DNA from: Deltaproteobacteria bacterium
GTDB taxonomy: Bacteria; Desulfobacterota; Binatia; Binatales; Binataceae
DNA length: 64,000 nucleotides
Assembly: GCA_021794015.1 (NCBI GenBank)
Contig: JAJYRQ010000006.1
Location: 1-64,000 of the forward strand
Direction: 5' to 3'
Below are positions 17,735 to 25,838 of this stretch, piece after piece. The notes under the pieces are model-generated. The model worked only from the letters and a program-made list of their open reading frames with translations. It did no database searches and was not told where the DNA came from. Position 1 is the stretch's first letter, and each line of letters starts with the position of its first letter. Made by a program: the position numbers and the translations under genes.

Positions 17735-18832
17735 GTGGGCGGAATCGAGGATCGGACGCTTAGCGCCAGGCTGGAGGGGGTCGAAAACCGCTTCGCCGAG
17801 CTGGAGCGAAAGCTCGGTCAGCCCGAGGTGCTCGCCGATAAGCGGACTTACGCCCAGCTCGCCCGCGAGCGCGCGCAGACGCAGGAACTGGTCGGCTGCG
17901 CCCGCGACTACCGCCGCGCGCTCGACGAACTGACCCAGCACAAAGCGATCCTGGAGGGCGAGGACGAAGAGCTTAAGGAGTTGGCGCGCGCCGAGTTGCC
18001 CGAGCTTCAAAAGAAGCTGGCGCTGCTGGAGGCGCGGCTTCGCCGGCTTCTGGTGCCGCCGGACCCCAACGACAACAAAAACGTCATCCTCGAGATTCGC
18101 GCCGGGACCGGAGGCGACGAAGCCGCGCTGTTTTGCGCCGAGCTGTTCCGGATGTACAGCCGGTACGCCGAACGACGCGGCTGGAAGCTTGAGCTGCTGA
18201 GCCTCAACTCCACCGGCCTTGGCGGAATCAAGGAAGTGGTCGCTCTGATAGGCGGCCAGGGCGCCTACAGCCGGCTCAAATTCGAGGGCGGCGTCCACCG
18301 GGTGCAGCGCGTCCCCGCCACCGAGGCCGCCGGGCGTATCCATACCTCGGCAGTGACCGTCGCGGTGCTGCCCGAAGCCGACGAGGTCGAGGTCAAGATC
18401 AACGAAGACAAGGACCTGCGCATCGACGTCATGCGCGCCTCGGGCCCCGGCGGCCAGAGCGTCAACACGACCGACTCGGCGGTGCGCGTCACCCATCTGC
18501 CCACCGGTATCGTGATCGTCTGCCGCGACGAGAAGTCGCAACACAAGAACAAGGCGCGGGCGCTCAAAATTCTGCGCGCCAGGCTTTTGGACCGGGCCCG
18601 CGCCGAGCAGGAGGCTCGCATCGCGCAGAGCCGGCGCGCCATGGTCGGTAGCGGCGACCGATCGGAACGTATTCGCACCTACAACTTTCCGCAATCGCGC
18701 GTCACCGACCACCGGATCAACCTCACTCTGCACCGGCTCGACGACGTGCTCGACGGGGCGCTCGACCAGCTTATCGACGCCCTTGGCACGCGTCGGCAGA
18801 TCGAAGCGGCGGGGGCGCCGCCGGCGGGATGA
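17735..18832 (+). CDS. prfA: Peptide chain release factor 1
   Basis: RF1 terminates translation at UAA/UAG. The 365-residue product has the helical N-terminal domain, the PAT tripeptide for stop-codon reading (VPATEAAGR), the GGQ hydrolysis loop ([14 protein letters not shown]) and the [14 protein letters not shown]-terminal signature. The start is GTG with GAGGACAAGG upstream. Its stop overlaps the prmC ATG (ATGA), coupling RF1 to the methyltransferase that modifies its GGQ glutamine. Confidence 0.97.
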   Translation: MGGIEDRTLSARLEGVENRFAELERKLGQPEVLADKRTYAQLARERAQTQELVGCARDYRRALDELTQHKAILEGEDEELKELARAELPELQKKLALLEARLRRLLVPPDPNDNKNVILEIRAGTGGDEAALFCAELFRMYSRYAERRGWKLELLSLNSTGLGGIKEVVALIGGQGAYSRLKFEGGVHRVQRVPATEAAGRIHTSAVTVAVLPEADEVEVKINEDKDLRIDVMRASGPGGQSVNTTDSAVRVTHLPTGIVIVCRDEKSQHKNKARALKILRARLLDRARAEQEARIAQSRRAMVGSGDRSERIRTYNFPQSRVTDHRINLTLHRLDDVLDGALDQLIDALGTRRQIEAAGAPPAG

Positions 18833-19713
18833 ATCCGGCTGAGACAGTCGAGGCCGCCGCGCCGCGCTCGCTGATTGCCGGGGCGGCGCTGCGGCTGGAG
18901 CGCGCCGGCGTTGACTCAGCCTGGCTGGACGCCGAGGTGTTGCTGGCCGAGGCGGCCTGCCTTACGCGCGAGCGGCTCTGGGCAAGGTTTAAGCAGCCGC
19001 TTGAGGAGCAGGCGGCGTCAGCTTTCGCCGCCTTGGTGGCCCGGCGGGTGCGGCGCGAACCGCTGGCCTACCTTACGGGCCGGCGCGAGTTCTACGGCCT
19101 TGAGCTCGAGGTGTGTCCCGACGTTCTCATTGCACGGCCCGAAACGGAGACCCTGGTTGACCTCGCTCTGGCGCAGCTCAAAGGGCGCCGGCAAGCGCGA
19201 GTTCTTGACCTCGGCACCGGGTGCGGCGCAATTGCCATGGCGATTGCCGTGCACACTGCCGGCGTCCGGCTCGTCGGCGCGGACATTTGTTCCCGCGCAC
19301 TGAGCGTGGCGCGCCGCAACGTTCAACGGCACGGCTTAAGCCAGCGCATTGCGCTTGAGCGGTGCGACATTTTTACCCCGCAGGACGGAGGCCCGCACCT
19401 GGGACGCTTCGACCTGGTCGTTTCCAACCCGCCCTACGTCACGGATGACGAGTACGCGCGCTTGTCGCCGGAGGTGCGCTGTTACGAGCCGCGCACGGCC
19501 CTGGTTGCGGGCGCCGACGGGCTCTCGTTTTACCGGCGTATCGCAGCCCAGCTTCCGGGGCACCTGTTTCAGGGCGGCGTGGCCCTGCTCGAGGTGGACC
19601 CCAGGCGGGCGCAAGCCGTAGCGGAGCTCATGGCGGCAGCCGGCGCTCGCTCTATTGGCAGCCATCCAGACCTGGCCGGCCAGGTGCGCGTCGTGGAGGC
19701 GCGGTTCTACTGA
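18829..19713 (+). CDS. prmC: Peptide chain release factor N5-glutamine methyltransferase
   Basis: PrmC methylates the glutamine of the RF1/RF2 GGQ motif using S-adenosylmethionine. The 294-residue protein has an N-terminal helical domain, the AdoMet-binding [16 protein letters not shown] motif near 126-141 and the NPPYV catalytic motif near 201-205. The ATG overlaps the prfA stop by four bases, the classical arrangement. Cytoplasmic. Confidence 0.96.
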   Translation: MNPAETVEAAAPRSLIAGAALRLERAGVDSAWLDAEVLLAEAACLTRERLWARFKQPLEEQAASAFAALVARRVRREPLAYLTGRREFYGLELEVCPDVLIARPETETLVDLALAQLKGRRQARVLDLGTGCGAIAMAIAVHTAGVRLVGADICSRALSVARRNVQRHGLSQRIALERCDIFTPQDGGPHLGRFDLVVSNPPYVTDDEYARLSPEVRCYEPRTALVAGADGLSFYRRIAAQLPGHLFQGGVALLEVDPRRAQAVAELMAAAGARSIGSHPDLAGQVRVVEARFY

Positions 19714-20055
19714 CTCTTGCAGAATATAGTCACACAGGCCGGACCCGCTCGGGCGCGCTGCTGTCATTCCCTCGCGCACGGTGCTGACCGCACGGCAGCC
19801 CTGCTCGTGCTAGAAGCAGCCTCACAGGTGACCGTCGACCGCGGATGTCATTCTGAGCGCAGTCTGCGGAGCGAAGAATCTACGCGCAGCGACCTGCCTG
19901 CCGCGTCGGCGCAGGCAGGTGGGTTCGCCACGCCGCTGGAGGACAAATCGCTTCGCGTAGGCCCTTCGCTTCGCTCAGGGTGACAGGGAGAAGGGAGCGC
20001 GGGGGTGACAAGCAGGAGGGCGGACGCCCCACTGCCGTCATTCCCGCGCGCAGAG
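19714..20055. repeat. Composite dispersed intergenic repeat, copy B
   Basis: This region shares ordered blocks with 1-390: AATATAGT near 19726, GGTGCT..CCGCACGGCAGC near 19780, a CCTGCCTGCC...GGCAGG hairpin near 19900, and the stretch from GGGGGTGACAAGCAGGAG to GTCATTCCCGCGCGC at about 20001-20054. It also includes a GTCATTCTGAGCGCAG block (about 19849) and GCTTCGCTCAGGGTGACA (about 19968), sequences of a widely dispersed intergenic repeat type. No coding frame looks real. Confidence 0.65.
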
Positions 20056-20108
20056 GGTGCTTCGGCGGTCCTCAGAGCCCGCCCTGAGCGAAGCCGAAGG
20101 GACGCCGT

Positions 20109-20162
20109 GGACGGCGGCTGCCGCGCGAGGCCTGCTCCGAGCTCTGCCGAGGGGGGAATCCC
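20109..20162. repeat. Dispersed repeat, second copy at 37861-37912
   Basis: About 54 bp beginning GGACGGCGGCTGCCGCGCGA and ending GGGGAATCCCG is nearly identical to 37861-37912, with about three substitutions and a 2-bp length difference. Both copies are direct. It sits between the composite repeat and the element upstream of murA. Confidence 0.7.
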
Positions 20163-20185
20163 GTCTTGGGCTGACGCAGCGCGGG

Positions 20186-20286
20186 CGAAACGTTATGATT
20201 CTCGGCGTGGCAGCTGCACCCGAGAATCACGCGCCACACGAGCCGGGTCAGGGCGACTCTGTCACTGCAATATGCAATTACCAATA
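20186..20286 (+). repeat. ~101-bp dispersed element upstream of murA (copy 1)
   Basis: The stretch starts CGAAACGTTA and ends GCAATTACCAATA. It matches the reverse complement of 63900-64000 at all but six of 101 positions. Inside is a perfect stem GATTCTCGG / CCGAGAATC (about 198-228, offset 20000) capped by GTG...CAC around a CAGCTG core, then a second conserved block CTCTGTCACTGCAATATGC. It ends 23 bp before the murA start, so it could supply a promoter, leader RNA or transcription-factor site. No transposase or target duplication was seen. Confidence 0.8.
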
Positions 20287-20309
20287 GATAAGCTTTAGGC
20301 GCCGGCATT

Positions 20310-21566
20310 ATGGACCGAATCATCATTAGCGGCGGTACTGCTCTAAGGGGTACGGTGCGGGTCAGCGGCAGCAAGAATGCCGCGCTGCCCATCCTGATGA
20401 CTGCGCTGCTAACCGACGAGCCGATCACGCTGCGTAATATTCCACGCCTGCGCGATGTCGCCACGGCGCTTAAGCTTCTGGCGGGGCTGGGCGTGCAGAG
20501 CCGCTGGCAGGGCGAGGAGGAGCTTTGGCTGCACTGTCCCGCGCTGGTACAAGACGAGGCGCCCTACGACTTGGTAAAGACGATGCGGGCCTCCTTCCTG
20601 GTGCTGGGGCCGCTTTTGGCGCGTGCCGGCCACGCCCGGGTCTCCACGCCCGGCGGCTGTGCCATCGGAGCGCGGCCGGTCAACCTCCATATTGCCGGCA
20701 TCCGGGCGCTGGGCGCGCGCGTGCGGCTGCGTCACGGCTATGTCGAGGCTCATTGCGAGCGGCTTGCCGGCGGGCGCGTCTGGTTGGACGCGCCCTCGGT
20801 TGGCGCCACCGAAAACGTCATGATGGCCGCGGTGCTGGCCCGGGGTACGACCACGATCGAGAACGCGGCGCGCGAGCCGGAGGTGCAGGACCTGGCGCGG
20901 ATGCTTAACGCCATGGGCGGGCGCGTGCGCGGCGCCGGAAGCCACGTGGTCGAGATCGAGGGCGTCGAGCGCCTGCGCGGCGTCGCCCACGAGGTGATCC
21001 CGGACCGGATCGAGGCCGGATCGTTTATGATTGCTGCGGCGATCACCGGCGGGGACATCCTGGTCGAGCGCGCCCCGTTCGAGCACCTCGAAGCGGTGAT
21101 TGCCAAGCTGGAAGAGTGCGGTGCCGTCGTGCGGCGCGAGGGCGGCGGCTTGCGGGTGAGCCGGCGCGCAGCACTTTTGCCAGTCGAGGTCCGCACGCTG
21201 CCGTATCCCGGCTTCCCCACCGATTTGCAGGCCCAGATGATGGCCCTGCTGACGCAGGCGCGCGGCACCTCGGTGATAACCGAGACCATTTTCGAAAGCC
21301 GCTTCAGCCATGCCCTGGAGCTTATCCGGATGGGCGCCGACATCGTTATCAAGGGAGCGACCGCTGTGGTGCGCGGCCCTTCGCGGCTAAGCGGAGCCCC
21401 AGTGATGGCCAGCGACCTGCGGGCCAGCATGGGCCTGATTCTGGCCGGCCTGGCGGCGGAAAATACGACCGAGCTCTCGCGTGTCTACCATCTCGACCGC
21501 GGCTACGAGGCGATTGAAAAAAAGCTCGGCGCTCTCGGCGCCAGCATCGAACGGGTAGACAGGTAA
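20310..21566 (+). CDS. murA: UDP-N-acetylglucosamine 1-carboxyvinyltransferase
   Basis: MurA transfers enolpyruvate from PEP to UDP-GlcNAc, the first committed step of peptidoglycan synthesis; cytoplasmic. The 418-residue product shows GSKNAALP with K22, the catalytic loop Cys117 in TPGGCAIGARP (fosfomycin-sensitive form) and a full two-domain inside-out alpha/beta barrel length. It heads the murA-hisD-hisB-hisA run, an arrangement in which murA precedes histidine genes. Its upstream sequence is the dispersed element at 20186-20286. Confidence 0.97.
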   Translation: MDRIIISGGTALRGTVRVSGSKNAALPILMTALLTDEPITLRNIPRLRDVATALKLLAGLGVQSRWQGEEELWLHCPALVQDEAPYDLVKTMRASFLVLGPLLARAGHARVSTPGGCAIGARPVNLHIAGIRALGARVRLRHGYVEAHCERLAGGRVWLDAPSVGATENVMMAAVLARGTTTIENAAREPEVQDLARMLNAMGGRVRGAGSHVVEIEGVERLRGVAHEVIPDRIEAGSFMIAAAITGGDILVERAPFEHLEAVIAKLEECGAVVRREGGGLRVSRRAALLPVEVRTLPYPGFPTDLQAQMMALLTQARGTSVITETIFESRFSHALELIRMGADIVIKGATAVVRGPSRLSGAPVMASDLRASMGLILAGLAAENTTELSRVYHLDRGYEAIEKKLGALGASIERVDR

Positions 21567-21571
21567 GGCCC

Positions 21572-22903
21572 TTGAGGATTCGACTTTTCGAGTCGTCTTC
21601 GGCGGACTGCCGAAGCTTTGTTGGCGCGCTGGCGCGGCGCGGCGCCAGCGCGCAATCGGCCGTCGAACCGGCGGTCGAGAACGTCATCCGCGCGGTGCGC
21701 CGGCGCGGCGACCGCGCCTTGGTGGCGTTTGCCGCCCGCTTCGACAAGGTTAAGATGCGCCGGGCCGACCTGCGCGTAGGCCGCGCGGAACTCGGCGCGG
21801 CGCTGGCGGCGCTGGCCCCGGGCGAACGCCGGGTGCTGGCGCTTGCCGCGCGCCGGATCGCCGCGTTCCACCGCCGCTCGATGGAGAGATCGTTTCGCTA
21901 CCGCGACGGCGCCGGGATCACCCTCGGCCAGTTGGTGCGCCCGCTTAGGCGGGTCGGCATCTACGTGCCGGGCGGGCAGGCGGCCTATCCCTCGACCGTC
22001 TTGATGAATGCGCTGCCGGCGCGGGTGGCCGGCGTCAAGGAAATTGCGATGGCGGTCCCGCCGGCGCGCGGCGCAGGCGAGCGCTACGTGCTGGCGGCCG
22101 CGGCGCTGTCCGGCGTGAGCGAAGTTTATCGCGTCGGCGGCGCCCAGGCGGTGGCCGCGCTAGCCTACGGCACCGAAACGATTCGGCCGGTGGACAAGAT
22201 CGTCGGGCCGGGCAACTCCTACGTTCAGACGGCCAAGCGGATGGTTTACCCGACGGTCGATATCGATAACATCGCGGGGCCGAGCGAAGTCGTGGTCATC
22301 GCCGGCGCCGAGGCCGACCCGCGGTGGGTGGCCTACGACCTTATCGCGCAGGCCGAGCATGGCTCGGGCGACGAGGCCGCGGTGCTGCTAACGCCGTCGC
22401 GCCGGCTGGCGCGCGCCGTCACCGCGGCGCTGGAGAGGGCGCTCGAAGATTTGCCGCGCGCCGGCGCCGTGCGCCGGGCGCTTGCGCGCCGCGCAGCGAT
22501 CATCACGGTGGCGCGCCTCGAGGAGGCCTTCGAGCTTGCCAACCGCATCGCGCCCGAACACCTCGAACTCGACCTGCGCCGAGCCGCGCGCTGGCTGGGA
22601 CGGGTCGAGGCCGCGGGCGCGGTTTTCCTGGGCCGCTTCAGTCCGGCGCCGCTCGGCGATTACCTGGCGGGACCGAACCATGTACTTCCCACCGGAGGCT
22701 CGGCGCGGTTCGGGTCACCGCTTGGAGTCCGGGATTTTCTAAAGCGCACGAGTATAATTCAGGCATCCGAGGCGGCGGCCAGGCGTCTTGGGCCGGCAGT
22801 CGCCCAACTGGCCCGAATGGAGGGCTTCGAGGGCCACGCCCGGGCGATGGAATTAAGGCTGGGCCGGCGCTCGGACCGAAAGCGTTCGGCTCAAGCGAGG
22901 TGA
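21572..22903 (+). CDS. hisD: Histidinol dehydrogenase
   Basis: HisD oxidises L-histidinol to L-histidine in two NAD-dependent steps, the last reactions of histidine synthesis. The 443-residue product has IYVPGGQAAYPSTVLMNALP, the VDKIVGPGNSYVQTAKRMVY signature, Zn/substrate ligands in AQAEHGSGDEA and the PEHLELDL motif. The start is TTG, 5 bp after the murA stop with AGGTAAGG upstream. It runs into hisB with no gap. Confidence 0.96.
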   Translation: MRIRLFESSSADCRSFVGALARRGASAQSAVEPAVENVIRAVRRRGDRALVAFAARFDKVKMRRADLRVGRAELGAALAALAPGERRVLALAARRIAAFHRRSMERSFRYRDGAGITLGQLVRPLRRVGIYVPGGQAAYPSTVLMNALPARVAGVKEIAMAVPPARGAGERYVLAAAALSGVSEVYRVGGAQAVAALAYGTETIRPVDKIVGPGNSYVQTAKRMVYPTVDIDNIAGPSEVVVIAGAEADPRWVAYDLIAQAEHGSGDEAAVLLTPSRRLARAVTAALERALEDLPRAGAVRRALARRAAIITVARLEEAFELANRIAPEHLELDLRRAARWLGRVEAAGAVFLGRFSPAPLGDYLAGPNHVLPTGGSARFGSPLGVRDFLKRTSIIQASEAAARRLGPAVAQLARMEGFEGHARAMELRLGRRSDRKRSAQAR

Positions 22904-22904
22904 C

Positions 22905-23573
22905 ATGGAAAAAAAGGCGGTCAAGCCGGAGGCTGAGGCCCGAGCTGAATCCCCCCAAGCAGAGCCCCAAGCAGCGGGTCAGCCCGAGCGCCGCGCCGTA
23001 GCCCGCCGGACAACCCGGGAGACCACGGTGAGTGTCTCCCTGGTGCTGGACGGCAGCGGCGCAGCCCAGGTGCACAGCGGGGTGCCGTTTCTCGATCACA
23101 TGCTTGTGAGCTTTGCCCGCCACGGCTTCTTCGATCTCGAGGTGGAAGCGCGCGGTGATCTCGAGGTGGACGATCACCATACCGTCGAAGATGTGGGTAT
23201 CACCTTGGGCCGGGCCTTTTCCCAGGCGCTTGGCGACCGTTCGGGAATCCGCCGTTTCGGCGACGCCGTGGTGCCGCTTGACGAGGCGCTTTGCGCCGCC
23301 GCGGTGGACCTCGGCGGCCGGGCTTACCTGGGCTACGACGTGGCGATTAGCCAGGAGCGGGTCGGCAACTTTCAGACCGAGCTGGTACATGACTTTATGA
23401 AGGCGCTGAGCGACGAGGCGCGGATGAATCTGCATTTGCGGCTGCTTGGCGGACGCAATCCGCACCACATTATCGAGGCAGCCTTCAAGGCCTTGGCGCG
23501 CGCGATGGACCAGGCAACCGCGCCGGAACCGCGGCTTAAGGGCGTACCGTCCACCAAGGGCGTGCTCTGCTGA
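22905..23573 (+). CDS. hisB: Imidazoleglycerol-phosphate dehydratase
   Basis: This monofunctional HisB dehydrates imidazole glycerol phosphate. The metal-binding duplicated motifs are clear: FLDHML, DDHHTVEDVG and later FMKALSD with GRNPHHIIEAAFKA. At 222 residues it is about 25-30 longer than usual because of an N-terminal Lys/Glu/Ala/Pro-rich tail (residues 1-32) before the first strand. The ATG follows hisD by one base. Confidence 0.95.
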   Translation: MEKKAVKPEAEARAESPQAEPQAAGQPERRAVARRTTRETTVSVSLVLDGSGAAQVHSGVPFLDHMLVSFARHGFFDLEVEARGDLEVDDHHTVEDVGITLGRAFSQALGDRSGIRRFGDAVVPLDEALCAAAVDLGGRAYLGYDVAISQERVGNFQTELVHDFMKALSDEARMNLHLRLLGGRNPHHIIEAAFKALARAMDQATAPEPRLKGVPSTKGVLC

Positions 23574-23584
23574 CGCAAGCTGCA

Positions 23585-24334
23585 TTGTCGGGCTTCACCG
23601 TTATTCCGGCGATCGACCTGAGGGCCGGGCGCGTTGTGCGCCTGCGCCAGGGTGCGCTGGACCGGGCCACGGTCTACCCAACGCGCCCGGCCGAGGCGGC
23701 GGCGCGCTTTGCAGCGCAAGGGGCGTCGCTGATTCACGTGGTGGACCTTGACGGCGCAGCTTTGGGAAAGCCGCAGAACCTCGAGGCACTGGGCGAGATA
23801 AGGCGCGCCGTGAAATGCCGCCTTGAAGTGAGCGGCGGCTTGCGCAGCCTTGAGGCCGTCGGCCGCGCGCTCGACGCCGGCGCCGACTACGTATCGGTCG
23901 CTTCTGCCGCGCTGACCGAGCCGGGCTTCCTGGCCGCCGCGTGCCGGCGCCATGCGGGGCGCGTGTTCGCCTCGCTGGATCTGCGCGCCGGCCGGCCGGC
24001 GGTCAAGGGATGGGTCGAGACGGCTGCGCTCAGCGTCGAGCAGGCGCTCGAGCGGTTCGGCGCGGCTGGCGCGGCGGCCGTGATCGTCACCGACATCGAC
24101 CGGGACGGAATGGAAGCGGGAACCAACTCGGAGTTGTTAGAGGGCATCGCCCGGCAAGCGGGGGGGGTTGCGGTGATTGCTTCGGGAGGCGTCGCCGGGC
24201 TCGACGACATCCGGCAGCTTTCGCGGCTGGCGGCTATCGGCGTGCGCGGGGTCATCGTTGGTCGCGCGCTCTACGAGGGGCGTTTTACGCTTGCCCAGGC
24301 GCTGGCCGAGGCTGCCTGCGCCAGCGGGTCGTAG
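23585..24334 (+). CDS. hisA: Phosphoribosyl isomerase (HisA)
   Basis: HisA isomerises ProFAR to PRFAR in histidine synthesis. The 249-residue TIM barrel has the two catalytic aspartates in PAIDLRAGRVVRL (near residue 10) and VTDIDRDGMEAG (near 170), and phosphate-binding SGGL and SGGVA loops. A TTG start is the best available, 11 bp after hisB. hisH, hisF and hisI/E are not in the window, so the pathway is split. PriA-type bifunctionality cannot be excluded from sequence alone. Confidence 0.93.
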   Translation: MSGFTVIPAIDLRAGRVVRLRQGALDRATVYPTRPAEAAARFAAQGASLIHVVDLDGAALGKPQNLEALGEIRRAVKCRLEVSGGLRSLEAVGRALDAGADYVSVASAALTEPGFLAAACRRHAGRVFASLDLRAGRPAVKGWVETAALSVEQALERFGAAGAAAVIVTDIDRDGMEAGTNSELLEGIARQAGGVAVIASGGVAGLDDIRQLSRLAAIGVRGVIVGRALYEGRFTLAQALAEAACASGS

Positions 24335-24376
24335 CGGCAACCGCCCGGGGGGCTGCGCGCGAGCAGCGGCAGGGCG

Positions 24377-24424
24377 CCTCGCCCGGCGCCGCGCAGGTTT
24401 CGGCTTTGCGCCGGGCGGGGTCCG
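24377..24424. terminator. Bidirectional terminator between hisA and the convergent lipoprotein gene
   Basis: A 13-bp stem (377-389 with 408-420, offset 24000; one T-G wobble) of GC-rich sequence is followed on the plus strand by TCCGTTTT. It lies between the hisA stop and the stop of the convergent gene, as expected for a shared terminator. Confidence 0.65.
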
Positions 24425-24427
24425 TTT

Positions 24428-25786
24428 TCAGCGGCGGGGGAGCACCACTGCGAGATCGCTTGCCTGCCCGTCGCTTTCCAGGATTGCCAGCCTTCCGTCG
24501 CCGGGCGCCCAAGCCGTCAGCACCACTCCGCGGGCTTCGCCGTAACCTATGGTGGTCGTTTTGCCAGCCGGGTCATGGGCCAACAGCACGCGCATTGGGC
24601 CCGCCGGACTTGCGGCATAGAGCTCCAGCGCCGCCAGGTCGAGCAGCGGCGAGTAGGTCATCGTGCTTGCCGCAAGCAGCACAGGCGTCGTGTTGACCCC
24701 CAGGGAGAGCACTTTTTTCTGCGGCTGCGCCCGGTTGAACAGGGCAATTTCGGCAACTACGGGAAGGCTGGGATTGGCCTGCACGGCACCCCACGAAAGG
24801 GCGTGGTTGCCAACCACGAGAAGGTCTCCGCTGCGGATGTACGCCGCTGCCGCCGAGGAGACCGCCAGCAACTCGGCTGCGTCGCGCGCAATGTCGTAAC
24901 GGAAGATGCCCATGCTCCGATCGGTCGGCCCCGGCCCCAAAAAGGCGAACCCCGAGGAATCGGGCGCCCAGCTCACCACCCGAATTGGCTGCGTTGTGTT
25001 GAACGGCTCGCACACGTTGCGTCCAACGTCGAGCAGCACCGGCGGCGCCACGCCGTCGCCCTGTCCGATGGCGAGCCGGCCGCTGGGGCTCCAGCTAAGC
25101 GGCGAGAGCGGGCACCTGACCGTCCAGGCGTGAAGCGAGGCTTGCCCGCCTCCCAGGTGTGCCAGGTAGAGTCCGCCCGGGCCGGAAACAGCCGCCGGCG
25201 CGCCGGGCGACGGTATGGCAGCCTTGATCAGCACCGCCAGCGTCGCAGGGTCAACCCAGGAAAGCCCCGCCCAAACCGCCGGCATCGCGATCACGCCGAC
25301 CAGTGCGTCGTCCCCTTGAGGGCCGAGCACGTGCAGTTCGACCGCCGGTGCGCCCGCGCTGGAGGATTGACGCGCCAGCGCCAGCATCGATCCGTTGGGG
25401 CTCGCCGCAACGTCGAGGATGCGGTCAGGTGTCGAGGCGCGGCCCGCCTCAGTTACGGCTTCGCGAACGCGGCTTAGGCCGGGCCCGGAAAGAATCAACA
25501 CCACGGTCCGCTCGCCACGCTTGCCAACCAGGGCTATTGCGCCGCCGCCTGCCAGCCACAGCGGAGGCTTGTTGGGCAGGGCGGCGAACCCCTTGGGCAG
25601 CTTGACGACGCTGGCCACGGCCGTCTCCGGCACGATGGTAAGCGTGGCGGTATGGACCGGCGCAGCAGGCGGCGGCGCTGCCTTGGAGGCCGGCTTGCCT
25701 CCGGGGTGGAGAAAGCTCAGGCTGCACCCGTTGACGGCCGCGAGCGCAGCGAGCAGCCATGCCATCCGTCGTAGCCCTGCTCGCAT
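24428..25786 (-). CDS. Predicted lipoprotein with TolB-like beta-propeller
   Basis: The 452-residue product is unrecognised at gene level. It has a lipoprotein signal peptide ending AAVNGC (Cys21), a Pro/Ala linker, then repeated segments of propeller type: DVAASPNGSMLALA, LSWSPSGRLAIGQ, VVSWAPDSSGFAFLG and LTAWAPGDGRLAILE, spaced roughly 50-100 residues, as in TolB/WD40-like propellers. It is probably anchored to a membrane and exposed to the periplasm. It is divergent from sppA (52-bp gap) and convergent with hisA. A scaffold or sensor role is inference. Confidence 0.75.
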   Translation of the reverse strand: MRAGLRRMAWLLAALAAVNGCSLSFLHPGGKPASKAAPPPAAPVHTATLTIVPETAVASVVKLPKGFAALPNKPPLWLAGGGAIALVGKRGERTVVLILSGPGLSRVREAVTEAGRASTPDRILDVAASPNGSMLALARQSSSAGAPAVELHVLGPQGDDALVGVIAMPAVWAGLSWVDPATLAVLIKAAIPSPGAPAAVSGPGGLYLAHLGGGQASLHAWTVRCPLSPLSWSPSGRLAIGQGDGVAPPVLLDVGRNVCEPFNTTQPIRVVSWAPDSSGFAFLGPGPTDRSMGIFRYDIARDAAELLAVSSAAAAYIRSGDLLVVGNHALSWGAVQANPSLPVVAEIALFNRAQPQKKVLSLGVNTTPVLLAASTMTYSPLLDLAALELYAASPAGPMRVLLAHDPAGKTTTIGYGEARGVVLTAWAPGDGRLAILESDGQASDLAVVLPRR

Positions 25787-25838
25787 CTCGGGAGTTGATC
25801 CTGTATCACGTTCCTAGCAGACCGGCGGGAGCTAGTCG

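Noticed and set aside
20186..20286. Integron attC site or tRNA-like structure for the dispersed element
   Set aside because: It contains GTTA-like ends, but the R'/R'' core sequences of attC are missing, no integrase is near, and it does not fold as a tRNA cloverleaf.
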